Origin: Bacteroidia bacterium
GTDB lineage: Bacteria; Bacteroidota; Bacteroidia; J057
Reading direction: 5' to 3'
DNA length: 64,000 bases
Assembly (NCBI GenBank): GCA_030430575.1
Contig: JAUIKF010000032.1
Span: forward strand, 1 to 64,000
In this document: positions 25,974 to 34,896 of the stretch, piece after piece
Numbering within the stretch: the stretch's first letter is position 1
Layout: every line of letters starts with the position of its first letter
Notes under the pieces: generated by a model
What the model was told of the DNA's origin: nothing
Database searches by the model: none
What the model saw: the letters and a program-made list of their open reading frames with translations, nothing else
Position numbers and translations under genes: made by a program

Positions 25974-26456
25974 ATGAAAACTTCATCATTCTCTATCGTC
26001 CTCCTGATAGCTGCTGTCATGCTCCTGAGCAGCTTTACCCTTGGCCACAAACGCCCCAAAATCAAAGGGTACCGTATTTCTCAAATTGTGTTGGTTGATT
26101 TCCAAGGAGGGATCACTTATCGAGGAAAGAAAGAGCGGATCAACCTCCCCGATATTTATGTCGAATTGACGCGCAATTATGGTTCGACGGTGCGGACTGA
26201 GACTGTCAGAGACTGCATGCCGAGTAGCCGTACTTCCTTTTTTCGACGGGGATTGCCTTATAAGGTAAATGACCTCCGCACGCCTGTGAGCCTCACCTTC
26301 CGCAACAAAGATGCGAATGGGGCCGCTATCGGTCACGAAGTCTTTTTCAGTGGCGTGGAGCTGTTGAAACAGTGCTCCGCGCAAAAGAAAAGTAGGTCCA
26401 CCATTGTCTATAATGCAGGCAGCGTTCATTACGAATTGACAGTAGAATGGCTCTAG
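25974..26456 (+). CDS. Hypothetical secreted protein
   Basis: A 160-residue protein with a signal peptide (IVLLIAAVMLLSSFTLG); the start at 25974 places it properly, whereas an earlier in-frame ATG at 25926 would add 16 residues before it. The mature part is basic and strand-rich, with two Cys (VRDCMPS, LLKQCSAQ) that could form a disulfide. No family was recognised. It stands alone, divergent from the sigma factor gene. Confidence 0.65.
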   Translation: MKTSSFSIVLLIAAVMLLSSFTLGHKRPKIKGYRISQIVLVDFQGGITYRGKKERINLPDIYVELTRNYGSTVRTETVRDCMPSSRTSFFRRGLPYKVNDLRTPVSLTFRNKDANGAAIGHEVFFSGVELLKQCSAQKKSRSTIVYNAGSVHYELTVEWL

Positions 26457-26488
26457 TGCCTTCGGTATTAACGCTGGGCAAGCCTTCA

Positions 26489-26538
26489 AACACCTGTTAG
26501 GTCTCCCCACCACAATGCTGATAGACCTAACAGGTGTT
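26489..26538. terminator. Strong hairpin repeat (ACACCTGTTAGGTCT arms)
   Basis: ACACCTGTTAGGTCT (26490-26504) and its exact complement (26523-26537) extend to a 16-bp stem with an 18-nt loop. It separates the small secreted protein gene from the next T9SS gene and could terminate the former. The sequence type (GACCTAACAGGTGTTCAAG) is a repeat found scattered in Bacteroidota. Confidence 0.6.
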
Positions 26539-26580
26539 CAAGGGAATTCCCCTTTATTTCACCTCTAATTTACCCCAATC

Positions 26581-28626
26581 ATGAAACGAATTTGGATCCT
26601 ATTCCTTACCCTAACCTTATGCCTGCCCTCCCTTCAAAGTCAGCAAGCTGACTTTGGTGATGCACCCGAAACGGGCAGTTTCCTGGGAAAAACCTTCCAG
26701 TTTAACACCACAGCGAGCAACCAAGGCCCTAGACATACAGCCGCCGCTTCATCGACCTTTTGGCTAGGACGCCCCGATGAACCGATCCCTATGCCTCCTT
26801 CTGTCGAAGCAGATGCGCTCCTCCCAGATGCCGATGCCGACGATGGTCGCCCGTTCATCTTTGTCCTGGCGCTGGGCGTGCCTGCGCCTGCCAGTGTATT
26901 TGTCCCAATCACCACCAGTGCCTCTCACAATCCGGCCACGCCCATCTATATCAATGTGGCCATCGACGTAGACCATGACTTGGATTTTGATGACGCAAGA
27001 GATGTCAACTGGGTGGTCCGCAATATGATCGTGTATATGGATGCAGATACTTCCCTCTGGAATATCTCCGACTATTTTGGGTTTGGTAGCGACCTGCTGC
27101 TGTTTCCTGTCTGGGCACGGATCTCCGTGACGGACCAGCCTGTCAAATATGGCTGGGCCACAGGAGACGTGGCCAATGTCTATACCGTGGGAGAAACAGA
27201 GGATTGGTGTTATGGACCATCCCCTGTTCCCATCCTGTCATGCGCTCCGCCTAGCGACTCACAGCCTCAGAAGCCCAATGTGAGAGATATATTTTTTGAC
27301 GGGCGCATCTTCCATATTCCTTGTGGTAAAAAACGCCCCATCATGTTTCCTGTGACCAATCGCTCCAAAGTGCCTGTCAAAGACCTTCAATTTGACTTTA
27401 CTTTCCTGGGAGGCGATCGATTACCCATTCCCCCGACAGTGATTCCCCGGCCTGTCAACCTCGCGCCAGGGGAAACGAAAATCCTGACCTTCTGTGTGCA
27501 GGGATGGCCATGTCCAGGCCCTGATGATCCCCATCACCGAAAAGCAGTCTATTATGTGCGATGGACCTATGATCCCAAGGAGGAGTATTATCAGTTTTCT
27601 GAAAAAGTGACTTTCAGCGATGCAGAAGACCCAGACTATGTCGATGGCAACTTCAAGGGGTATCTACCCATAGAGCCAACAGGTGTTTCTCCACATATTC
27701 CTTGGCGGCCTACTGTAGGGCCTGCTTTTGTGGGGGAATTGATGACGTGGACAGGATACTATCCAGGGCCTGTACGCTGGATCGAAGGCGATCCCACGGC
27801 CAGTGTCATTCGGATGCCAAGCTGGATGCAAATGACTCAAGTCCCGAGCAGTACGGGAGACACCACCCTGCTTCGATTTACGGGCACCCCGGGACCTACA
27901 GATGCGGGGATAGATTCGCTTATCCTGGCTGTCTATGCAGACAGCAGTGCTGATGTCATCACGATGGACACATTGCGCTATGCCGTGCCATTGTATGTGA
28001 CCTATCAAGGCAATCCGCCCACCTTTACCGATACCTTGGCGCCCTGGAAACAGATTCAGGTTTTCAACACCCTTAGTCATACCTATCGGGCCTATGATAT
28101 GGACCTTGCTATACCAGGCATCGATACGCTCTTATTTGCCTACCAACTACAGGATGTTCAAGGGCGAGCCTATAGCCCGATTAATCCCCCGAAATTTGAG
28201 GTTTATGGCAATGATTCTGTTCGATTTGAGTGGAAGCCTGACAGCAGTGAGACGGGGCAATACCAGTTAAGGGTATTTGTGGGAGATTATTATCAATTTC
28301 TGGATACGAGCACCACCCAAATAGCGGTGACACACTTTGGCGTTGGTCTATCAGAACCGCTTGCGGATGAGCTGTATTTCAGGCTATTTCCCAACCCCTT
28401 TGAAGATAAAGTGACAGTCGAAATTTCCCTTCCCCATCCCACAGATGTGGTGATCTCGATTGTGGATATGCAGGGAAGAAAGGTAAATGAAATGCAGCAA
28501 CGTCGTCAAGCCTTAGGCCTCCATCGATATGTCCTGAAACTCGATGAGTTGCCAGATGGAGTCTACTTGGTGGAGGTAATTGCCGATGGTCATTCCTATT
28601 ATCAGAAGGGGATTAAACTGCCATAA
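26581..28626 (+). CDS. Secreted GEVED-type protein with T9SS sorting domain
   Basis: A 681-residue exported protein. A signal peptide (ILFLTLTLCLPSLQS) is followed by QADFGDAPETG and GPRHTA, then ADALLPDADADDGRPF and VGETEDWCYG, the hallmarks of GEVED-type surface modules with an Asp-rich probable Ca-binding loop. The middle part (about 230-590) is built of beta-sandwich-like segments, and the last 80 residues form a type A T9SS sorting domain (LFPNPFEDKVTVEI ... GVYLVEV). It is expected at the cell surface. The neighbouring CHAT gene follows 138 bp downstream in the same direction. Confidence 0.83.
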   Translation: MKRIWILFLTLTLCLPSLQSQQADFGDAPETGSFLGKTFQFNTTASNQGPRHTAAASSTFWLGRPDEPIPMPPSVEADALLPDADADDGRPFIFVLALGVPAPASVFVPITTSASHNPATPIYINVAIDVDHDLDFDDARDVNWVVRNMIVYMDADTSLWNISDYFGFGSDLLLFPVWARISVTDQPVKYGWATGDVANVYTVGETEDWCYGPSPVPILSCAPPSDSQPQKPNVRDIFFDGRIFHIPCGKKRPIMFPVTNRSKVPVKDLQFDFTFLGGDRLPIPPTVIPRPVNLAPGETKILTFCVQGWPCPGPDDPHHRKAVYYVRWTYDPKEEYYQFSEKVTFSDAEDPDYVDGNFKGYLPIEPTGVSPHIPWRPTVGPAFVGELMTWTGYYPGPVRWIEGDPTASVIRMPSWMQMTQVPSSTGDTTLLRFTGTPGPTDAGIDSLILAVYADSSADVITMDTLRYAVPLYVTYQGNPPTFTDTLAPWKQIQVFNTLSHTYRAYDMDLAIPGIDTLLFAYQLQDVQGRAYSPINPPKFEVYGNDSVRFEWKPDSSETGQYQLRVFVGDYYQFLDTSTTQIAVTHFGVGLSEPLADELYFRLFPNPFEDKVTVEISLPHPTDVVISIVDMQGRKVNEMQQRRQALGLHRYVLKLDELPDGVYLVEVIADGHSYYQKGIKLP

Positions 28627-28764
28627 TACCGGCTACTGAAGCCATGATTTTGCCTGCTTTCTTTTATGAGAAGGCGGGTAAATTTATTTATCAAAAATCC
28701 ATATATCGAATATCTTTTAGGAAAGATGCCTATCTTTAAAAAGTACAAATAACCCTACCTTAAG

Positions 28765-31700
28765 ATGAAAAATATTGTAAAGAACTTCGTTCTCTGGTGG
28801 TGTGGGGTCATGTGTTTACCCTTGCAAGTAGCTTTTTGCCAGAATAATCCCCTCTCCCTCGCCGACACCACGCTCGCGATCAACTGGTTCGATGAAGGGC
28901 TTTGCTATGCCAAAGCTTATGAATTTAAGCAGGCAGTATATGCTTATGAAGAAGCCGCCCAGCTTTACCAAGCGCTTGCGCCTCAAGTGAATGATTCCGT
29001 ATGGTGGGACCAAACCGTACATGCTTGGAATGCTTGGGGAGACATGTTGTTTGTGGTCTTATACACAAGTCCTGGTATGAGTCAGGAGAAGTATACCACC
29101 CAAAAAGCCAAAGCAACTTGGGCGATTCGTCAAGCACAGGCGATGGCGAAGTTGCATTTGGGAGATCACCATGAGTTACTGGCAGAGGGGTATGCTATTT
29201 TGGGAAAAATGGATGCTGCGAGAACCATGAAAGAAAACCTCGCTTTCCTTGACTCTGCCATGGTGATCCATGAATTGAACGGTCACCCCATGCATAAAGA
29301 ACTTGCTCAAATATGTAGCTATTATGGAATGACCCTCCGCGATAGCGGTCATTTTCAGATGGCAATCCCCTATTTTGAGCGAGCGCTTGATGTCGCCAAG
29401 CATACTTCAGGCGAAAACAGCCTTGAAGTAGCTCATATATACAACTCATCAGGGATCAATTATGACCTGCTTGGTTGGCATGAAAAAGCGATTGAAACGA
29501 TAGCAAAAAGCTTAGACATAAAGCGGTTGTATGGGCAGGAAAATAATCCTAGATTCATCAATGGGCTAAATAATCTGGGAGGGATGCTGATCAATCAAGG
29601 GGATTATGCACAAGGGGAAGCCTACTTAAATGAAGCTGCTGGGTTAGTAGAAACACATGATTTATCCGCTCGATTTCCCTACCTCCTGAACCTTATCTAT
29701 CAGAATCTTGGAAACAGTGTGCTTTTTCAAGGAAAATGGCTGGAAGCATTAAAGAGATTTCGTCAGCATGTTGCCTACGTTTCGAGGCATTATGAGCGCC
29801 CGGAGCAAGAAGAACCCTACCTCCTGAGCATTGCCCAAATAGGAGAAATGCATACGATGTTGGGCGCTATGGATTCTGCCCGAAAATACCTCCACTGGTC
29901 CAAAGAGCTGATGGATAATCTCTCTTCTTTAAGTAAGCGAAATCGTTCAGTGATGCTAGGCACTATAGGCATCTGCTACGTTGAATTTCAGGAGTTTGGG
30001 GAAGGTTTGGACTATTTGAATCAGGCACTGGCCTTGGGGCAAGAGATATATGCACATGATCACCTAGAGATGTTGCGCATACAGCTAGCTAAGGTTGATG
30101 CCTTGTACCAAATGGGTGCATATGATGAGGGGCTAGCCACCTTGGATCAATTGATTCGAGATATACCAGCAGGTGGTTCCGTCACAGATTCATCGATTTG
30201 GGCAAATCCAGTATTGGTGAAAGCCTGGCGGCTCAAAGGGGAAATCTATTTAGGAAAAGCGAAATCGAGCCGTTCCATCTCCGAAGGCCAGCGCGCGATG
30301 GCAGCGTTTGAGAATGCCCTTGCCCTGCACGATACCTTGTTTCGCATATTTACCTATGAAGCTTCTCAAAGAACCCTTCTCAAGGAGGCTGAGCGTCTGT
30401 ATAAAGGAGGAATAGCGTGTGCTTTTTTATTAGATGAATTGACAAAAAACACTACCTATCAAGAGCTCGCTTTCTCCCTAGCTGAAAGAAGCAAGGCTGC
30501 TATCTTAAAACAAGCCGTGGGAAAAGCGCACGCGCTTTCCTATTCGGGAATCCCTGATGCGGTATTGGTACAGGAAAAACGGCTCAAACGCTTGGTATTT
30601 CAGTATCAGCAGGAAGTCTTAGCAGAAAAGGCCAATGGCCCTTCCAGTGACCTAATGCGTCTTCACGCTTTACGACAGCGAGGCTTTGCCTATCATCAAC
30701 AGCTGGATTCCTTGCAGCATGCCCTCCAGCAAGACTACCCCCAGTTCTACCAATTGCAATATGTTGATCTCTCAACAGACAGGCATTCCATTCAATCCCA
30801 ACTTGACGACCATACGGGCCTGCTCCAGTATTTCTGGGGAGAGGGTATGCTCTATAGGTTTTGGATGAGGAAAAATGACTTTCAATGTGAGCTAATTCCC
30901 ATTTCACAGCGCTTTACAGATTCGCTCCATACATTTATCGCATGGCTAAAGGCATATAACGAGGTACATGATAGCAAAAGCGCCGCGCACATGATGGACA
31001 TGTCTCATCAAATATACCGCCGATTGATTGGCCCATCCCTGCCAAAAGACATATCAAAGCTTGTCATCATTCCTGACGGCCCATTGTATCAATTGCCCTT
31101 CGAAGCCTTGCTCATTTTGCCACCATCATTTAACAATGGACACCTCAACTGGGAATCACTCACTTATCTACAGGCCAATGTTGCCTTACGGTATAGCTAC
31201 TCAGCTGCTTTGATGGAAGCTCCCCCTTCACTTGAAGTAGGCACAAAAGGCATAGGTGCCTTTGCGCCTAGTTATCCAAAAGAGCTAGCGGAGGTTACTG
31301 TAGGTGACGAATTCTATCCCGTTAGGGAAGGGCTCTCTTCCCTGAACTACAATGTGGAAGAAGTCACTTCCATCATGAAATTCGCCACAGGGGATACTTT
31401 TGTAGGAAAGGCAGCGACAGAAGCAGCTTTTAAAGCACAAGCAGGCCGCTTCCGCCTGCTTCACCTTGCCATGCATGCGGATATGAATGATAGCCTTCCA
31501 GAGCTATCTGGAATGGCCTTTTATCCAGAATTTACTGATAGCCTAAATAATGGATACCTGACAACGGGTGAGGTCTATGGGCTATCACTCCCAGCCCAAT
31601 TGGCGATCCTCAGCGCCTGCAATACTGGCAATGGACAGTACCAGCCAGGAGAAGGCGTGATCAGCATCGCACGGGCGTTTCGCTATGCAGGTGTTCCCAA

Positions 31701-32025
31701 TTTGGTGTATAGCCTATGGCAAGTAGATGACGAAGCAACGGCCCTGTTTATGGCATCCTTTTATGAATTTCTCGCTAAGGGCCTCCCCAAAGACCAAGCC
31801 CTACAAAAAGCCAAACAGACGCTGATGCAAGATGGCTATGCTCATCCCTATTACTGGGCGCCTTTCTTATTGCTTGGCGACGATCAGCCGGTAGAGCTTG
31901 GTGCTTCATTTTGGGGTGGTCAGATGAATATTTGGGGGGTGATTTTGGCCATAGGGCTGTTGTTGGGGATAGTCTATATGCTAATTGCTCGACGTCGATG
32001 GTTTCGCTGGCAAACTCCGAAATAG
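28765..32025 (+). CDS. Periplasmic TPR-CHAT domain protein (caspase-like protease fold)
   Basis: A 1086-residue protein. A signal peptide (about residues 1-26) is followed by a long TPR array (about 35-560: ALAPQVNDSVWWDQ, HKELAQICSYYG, NNLGGMLINQG), a coiled-coil linker, and a CHAT domain (about 745-1040). The catalytic dyad is visible as His904 in LHLAMHA and Cys952 in LSACNTG, with FRYAGVPNLVYSLWQVDD after it. A single transmembrane helix near residues 1055-1073 followed by RRRWFRW anchors the C-terminus, which places the TPR and CHAT parts in the periplasm. CHAT proteins are caspase-like proteases in death or defence systems. The 3' end overlaps the convergent TPR gene by 45 bp. Confidence 0.88.
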   Translation: MKNIVKNFVLWWCGVMCLPLQVAFCQNNPLSLADTTLAINWFDEGLCYAKAYEFKQAVYAYEEAAQLYQALAPQVNDSVWWDQTVHAWNAWGDMLFVVLYTSPGMSQEKYTTQKAKATWAIRQAQAMAKLHLGDHHELLAEGYAILGKMDAARTMKENLAFLDSAMVIHELNGHPMHKELAQICSYYGMTLRDSGHFQMAIPYFERALDVAKHTSGENSLEVAHIYNSSGINYDLLGWHEKAIETIAKSLDIKRLYGQENNPRFINGLNNLGGMLINQGDYAQGEAYLNEAAGLVETHDLSARFPYLLNLIYQNLGNSVLFQGKWLEALKRFRQHVAYVSRHYERPEQEEPYLLSIAQIGEMHTMLGAMDSARKYLHWSKELMDNLSSLSKRNRSVMLGTIGICYVEFQEFGEGLDYLNQALALGQEIYAHDHLEMLRIQLAKVDALYQMGAYDEGLATLDQLIRDIPAGGSVTDSSIWANPVLVKAWRLKGEIYLGKAKSSRSISEGQRAMAAFENALALHDTLFRIFTYEASQRTLLKEAERLYKGGIACAFLLDELTKNTTYQELAFSLAERSKAAILKQAVGKAHALSYSGIPDAVLVQEKRLKRLVFQYQQEVLAEKANGPSSDLMRLHALRQRGFAYHQQLDSLQHALQQDYPQFYQLQYVDLSTDRHSIQSQLDDHTGLLQYFWGEGMLYRFWMRKNDFQCELIPISQRFTDSLHTFIAWLKAYNEVHDSKSAAHMMDMSHQIYRRLIGPSLPKDISKLVIIPDGPLYQLPFEALLILPPSFNNGHLNWESLTYLQANVALRYSYSAALMEAPPSLEVGTKGIGAFAPSYPKELAEVTVGDEFYPVREGLSSLNYNVEEVTSIMKFATGDTFVGKAATEAAFKAQAGRFRLLHLAMHADMNDSLPELSGMAFYPEFTDSLNNGYLTTGEVYGLSLPAQLAILSACNTGNGQYQPGEGVISIARAFRYAGVPNLVYSLWQVDDEATALFMASFYEFLAKGLPKDQALQKAKQTLMQDGYAHPYYWAPFLLLGDDQPVELGASFWGGQMNIWGVILAIGLLLGIVYMLIARRRWFRWQTPK

Positions 32026-33237
32026 CGTCATTTTTGCAAGCAAAACATGCCCTTCAACGCTTTCAGTCTGTTTGCGATGATTGGTCACATACTTTGCCTG
32101 AACACCCGGAAATCCCTGTAACCCAGCTTCTTGTAGGTCCTTTGGGATTTTGATGAAATCTAGTGCCAAATTGGATTCCCATTCTAGCTGATAATTGTGG
32201 TTCTTGATATTGTAAGTGCCCTTGAGGGTTAAGCCCATTTCGAGCGGGCCTATATTGAGACCAGAGGACTCTAGAGAGAAGGCCAGTTTCTCCCCTGATT
32301 TTTTGTAAATGCTAAAATTTCCCCAAGGAGTTCTGATCCCAAACCCTTCATAAAAGCCTGGAATGATAATCCCAAAACTGGGAGCTTCGATCTCACAATC
32401 ATAATAGCGTGGATAGGGTCTCCCTTTCATGCAATCCAGTTGAGCACTGGACTGTTCTATTTCACAGCTTACCACTCTCATCCTTCCTATAAGCCCGCCT
32501 GGGCAGACTTCCATGCAATGAAAATTGATGTCATCACAGGGGGCTCGTTGTAGGTTGAAATAATCATGCGTAGCAGGTATATGGGGGAAAGTAGTCACAA
32601 ACGTCATATCAGACGGATCCATTTGCCTGGCTAACTCCAGGGCTTCTGCGGCTTCTTGGTCCTTCCCTTGCTCAAGCAACATCTGTCCCAGTTGGCTATG
32701 GTGCCCGGCTTGATTGGGGGCCAAAGTCACAGCCTGACGGATCATGTCTATTCCCCTGTTTATTTGCCCCTCATCCTCCTGTTGAATGCCTTCCTCATAC
32801 GTCATGACGCCATGATTGTGATAGGTTTCTGCTATTTCTGGTGCCAATTTTTTGGCCGCTTCAAAGGCTAGGTTAGCCATCTGGCTAAGGTGGGCATCAG
32901 GTTCCTGCTGGTGCCATTCCCAGAGCATGGCGCCTAGGTTTTGATAGGCAACAGCGTCATTCGGTTGTTGAGCAGCATACTTGGCTGTAAGCCAAAGTGC
33001 CCATCCCAGTTCATCATTGATGGTAGCCCAGGAGGCATAAAATGCGGCCATTTGGCCAGAGGGATCTTGATTGATCAGCTTCTCCCACTGTGCCCTTTCT
33101 GGCAACTCAAACTGCTTTTCAATGTTGGCAGTCACTGCTGGGAGAGAAAATGTGGCAGGTGCTTGTCCTAGACAAGCCGGAAGCAAAAAGCTCCCCAAAG
33201 ACAATAGGAGTCCTATATATAGATTCTTGGTTTTCAT
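31981..33237 (-). CDS. TPR-containing exported protein with Cys-rich middle
   Basis: A 418-residue exported protein. The signal region ends LLPACLGQ, which may be a lipobox (LPAC) or an ordinary cleavage site. Residues 80-210 are TPR-like (AYQNLGAMLWEWHQQ, TYHNHGVMTYEEGIQ, HHSQLGQMLLEQGKD). They are followed by a segment with six Cys (APCDDINFHCMEVCPGG, VSCEIE, DCMKGRPYPRYYDCEIE) and a beta-rich C-terminus. It is the second gene of an operon with the caspase-like gene (32 bp apart) and converges on the CHAT gene, overlapping it by 45 bp. An ATG 6 nt upstream is an equal start. The C-terminal family was not recognised. Confidence 0.7.
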   Translation of the reverse strand: MKTKNLYIGLLLSLGSFLLPACLGQAPATFSLPAVTANIEKQFELPERAQWEKLINQDPSGQMAAFYASWATINDELGWALWLTAKYAAQQPNDAVAYQNLGAMLWEWHQQEPDAHLSQMANLAFEAAKKLAPEIAETYHNHGVMTYEEGIQQEDEGQINRGIDMIRQAVTLAPNQAGHHSQLGQMLLEQGKDQEAAEALELARQMDPSDMTFVTTFPHIPATHDYFNLQRAPCDDINFHCMEVCPGGLIGRMRVVSCEIEQSSAQLDCMKGRPYPRYYDCEIEAPSFGIIIPGFYEGFGIRTPWGNFSIYKKSGEKLAFSLESSGLNIGPLEMGLTLKGTYNIKNHNYQLEWESNLALDFIKIPKDLQEAGLQGFPGVQAKYVTNHRKQTESVEGHVLLAKMTLFRSLPAKPSTSSN

Positions 33238-33269
33238 AATCATGTTTCTTTTTTAGTTCTCAATTTGCC

Positions 33270-34808
33270 TTAATATCCTCTGCGGTTGGCAGTCACTTGG
33301 TGGATGCCCTGGTCTTCATAGGAACTATTTCCAATGAAGGGGAGATTTCGTTTGAGCAACATAGCAAGTTGGTCGAGAGAAGGAGTCGCTTTGATCGTCA
33401 TAACCCAATTATCTCTTAATCTATCTGCTTCAAAAAAAGTGGCTGTCAATTTGGGCTCAGCAGCCCCCATAGCCAAGGTCATATCATGAGCTGGTCTAAA
33501 AGCTGTCTGGTTGGCCAGGTTTCTGGTACAGGTAGCAAAGCCGGTATTATTGAGTTCATCTACGCCCATAGGCGTGAGCCCGCTATAGCACGAATAATCT
33601 GCCACTATGTGGTTACATACTTTCTGATCGATTGCCTTGTACATAATGCGATGGAACTTTTCCCTAGGATAACCAGCATCATAAAATGAAGAGGCGAAGG
33701 CGCCACAGGGGAAGCCGTTTTTGGTATCTCTCTCTGACCCATGTGACCATATAATTTCAATGGAGGTCTCTCGCCCTTGGCTCACGCGTTTGGCATAGGA
33801 TGCTATCCCATTTACCAGTTTGGTGGCTTCTGCTTTGTTATGGGCGGCTATTTCCTTTTCCAATGCTTCATTTCCAGAGAAGCAGGATTTAATACTTCCG
33901 AAGAAACCGACGTCCACCTCTCTTGTGATAGAGCGAAAGTGGGGAGCAAGGTAGGTGGCAGAAACGCCAGCATTTTCTAAGGCTACTTTTATTCTATGGG
34001 CTGAAGGTTCAAAAGTGCTTACCCGCATATCCACAATGAGTGCTTCGGTCCCTTTGCCACGGTTGGGGCAGTCTGCTACCGTATCTGGGGGCAGTTCTTC
34101 AAAAGTGGGGGGTTCAGCCCATTCACTCATGTCATGGATATTTTCGATGATGCGCACGCGATAGATAAAACTGCCCTTTCCAGGTACATCCAGATGAATC
34201 CGAAACGTATCGGTAGGGTCAGCCTCATTTGACAAGAAAATGTCCCATCCGCGATTTCCTTCCACAGGGCGGATCTCGTCCACAGGCCCCTCAGCCCATA
34301 GTTCTATGAAGGAAAAGGGTAATGTGTCTGTCAACAGGCGCAAAGAGGCACTGTCTCCTGGCAACACATAAGTGGGGCCTGCGAGGAAGGCGTGGTTATA
34401 ATCACAGCCTAGCTCTAAATGGGTAGAAAGGCTAGGGCGAGTCACCGCCCCAAAACCCAGAATTTCATCCATCAAGTCCAGGTCTTCTTGAGAGATGTCT
34501 CCGTCTTGGTTGAGGTCAGCAGCAGCGGGGCATGCGCCTGGAACTGGGATGACACCCCCTGAATTTGTTGTCCACTCATACAGATATTCTCGGTCTGTTT
34601 CGTCGACCTTCAGGTCCCAATTGAGGTCTCCATAGACCAGTAGTGGGGCTAATCCTAATTCTAGGTTTTGTAGATTTTCATAATAAACCTCCTCTTCGAG
34701 GGGATCAGGGTTAAAAATGACAGGGTCATCATCCTTGCAGCTCGCAAAACATGCGAGCAGGACAAACAGGCTAATAAGCGGTAAAATACGTTCAATTCGA
34801 ATCGCCAT
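33270..34808 (-). CDS. Caspase-like surface lipoprotein with dockerin repeats
   Basis: A 512-residue predicted lipoprotein. The hydrophobic signal ends LLACFASC; Cys24 is followed by KDDD, which resembles the Bacteroidota lipoprotein export signal for surface exposure. Residues 60-115 hold two dockerin/EF-hand-type loops (DLNWDLKVDETD and DLNQDGDISQED). The C-terminal half has the order of a caspase/clan CD fold: EALIVDMRVS strand, IEIIWSHGSE with His356, and VADYSCYSGL with Cys407. The His-Cys spacing of 51 residues fits that fold. It is first in the operon with the TPR gene. Protease activity is inferred from the dyad only. Confidence 0.65.
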   Translation of the reverse strand: MAIRIERILPLISLFVLLACFASCKDDDPVIFNPDPLEEEVYYENLQNLELGLAPLLVYGDLNWDLKVDETDREYLYEWTTNSGGVIPVPGACPAAADLNQDGDISQEDLDLMDEILGFGAVTRPSLSTHLELGCDYNHAFLAGPTYVLPGDSASLRLLTDTLPFSFIELWAEGPVDEIRPVEGNRGWDIFLSNEADPTDTFRIHLDVPGKGSFIYRVRIIENIHDMSEWAEPPTFEELPPDTVADCPNRGKGTEALIVDMRVSTFEPSAHRIKVALENAGVSATYLAPHFRSITREVDVGFFGSIKSCFSGNEALEKEIAAHNKAEATKLVNGIASYAKRVSQGRETSIEIIWSHGSERDTKNGFPCGAFASSFYDAGYPREKFHRIMYKAIDQKVCNHIVADYSCYSGLTPMGVDELNNTGFATCTRNLANQTAFRPAHDMTLAMGAAEPKLTATFFEADRLRDNWVMTIKATPSLDQLAMLLKRNLPFIGNSSYEDQGIHQVTANRRGY

Positions 34809-34828
34809 AATGGTATGCGTTAAAGGTT

Positions 34829-34865
34829 AAAAAAGTCTTCTGACTTCGTAAGTCAGCTACTTTTT
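34829..34865 (-). terminator. Terminator after the DUF5685 gene
   Basis: Read on the minus strand, AAAAAGT, then CTGACTT-ACG-AAGTCAG, then ACTTTTTT form an extended hairpin with a T tract. It lies 32 bp beyond the stop codon of the DUF5685 gene and 21 bp before the start of the caspase-like gene, which therefore needs its own promoter. Confidence 0.8.
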
Positions 34866-34896
34866 CAAAACCTCAACTTGCATGACCATTTTTTTT

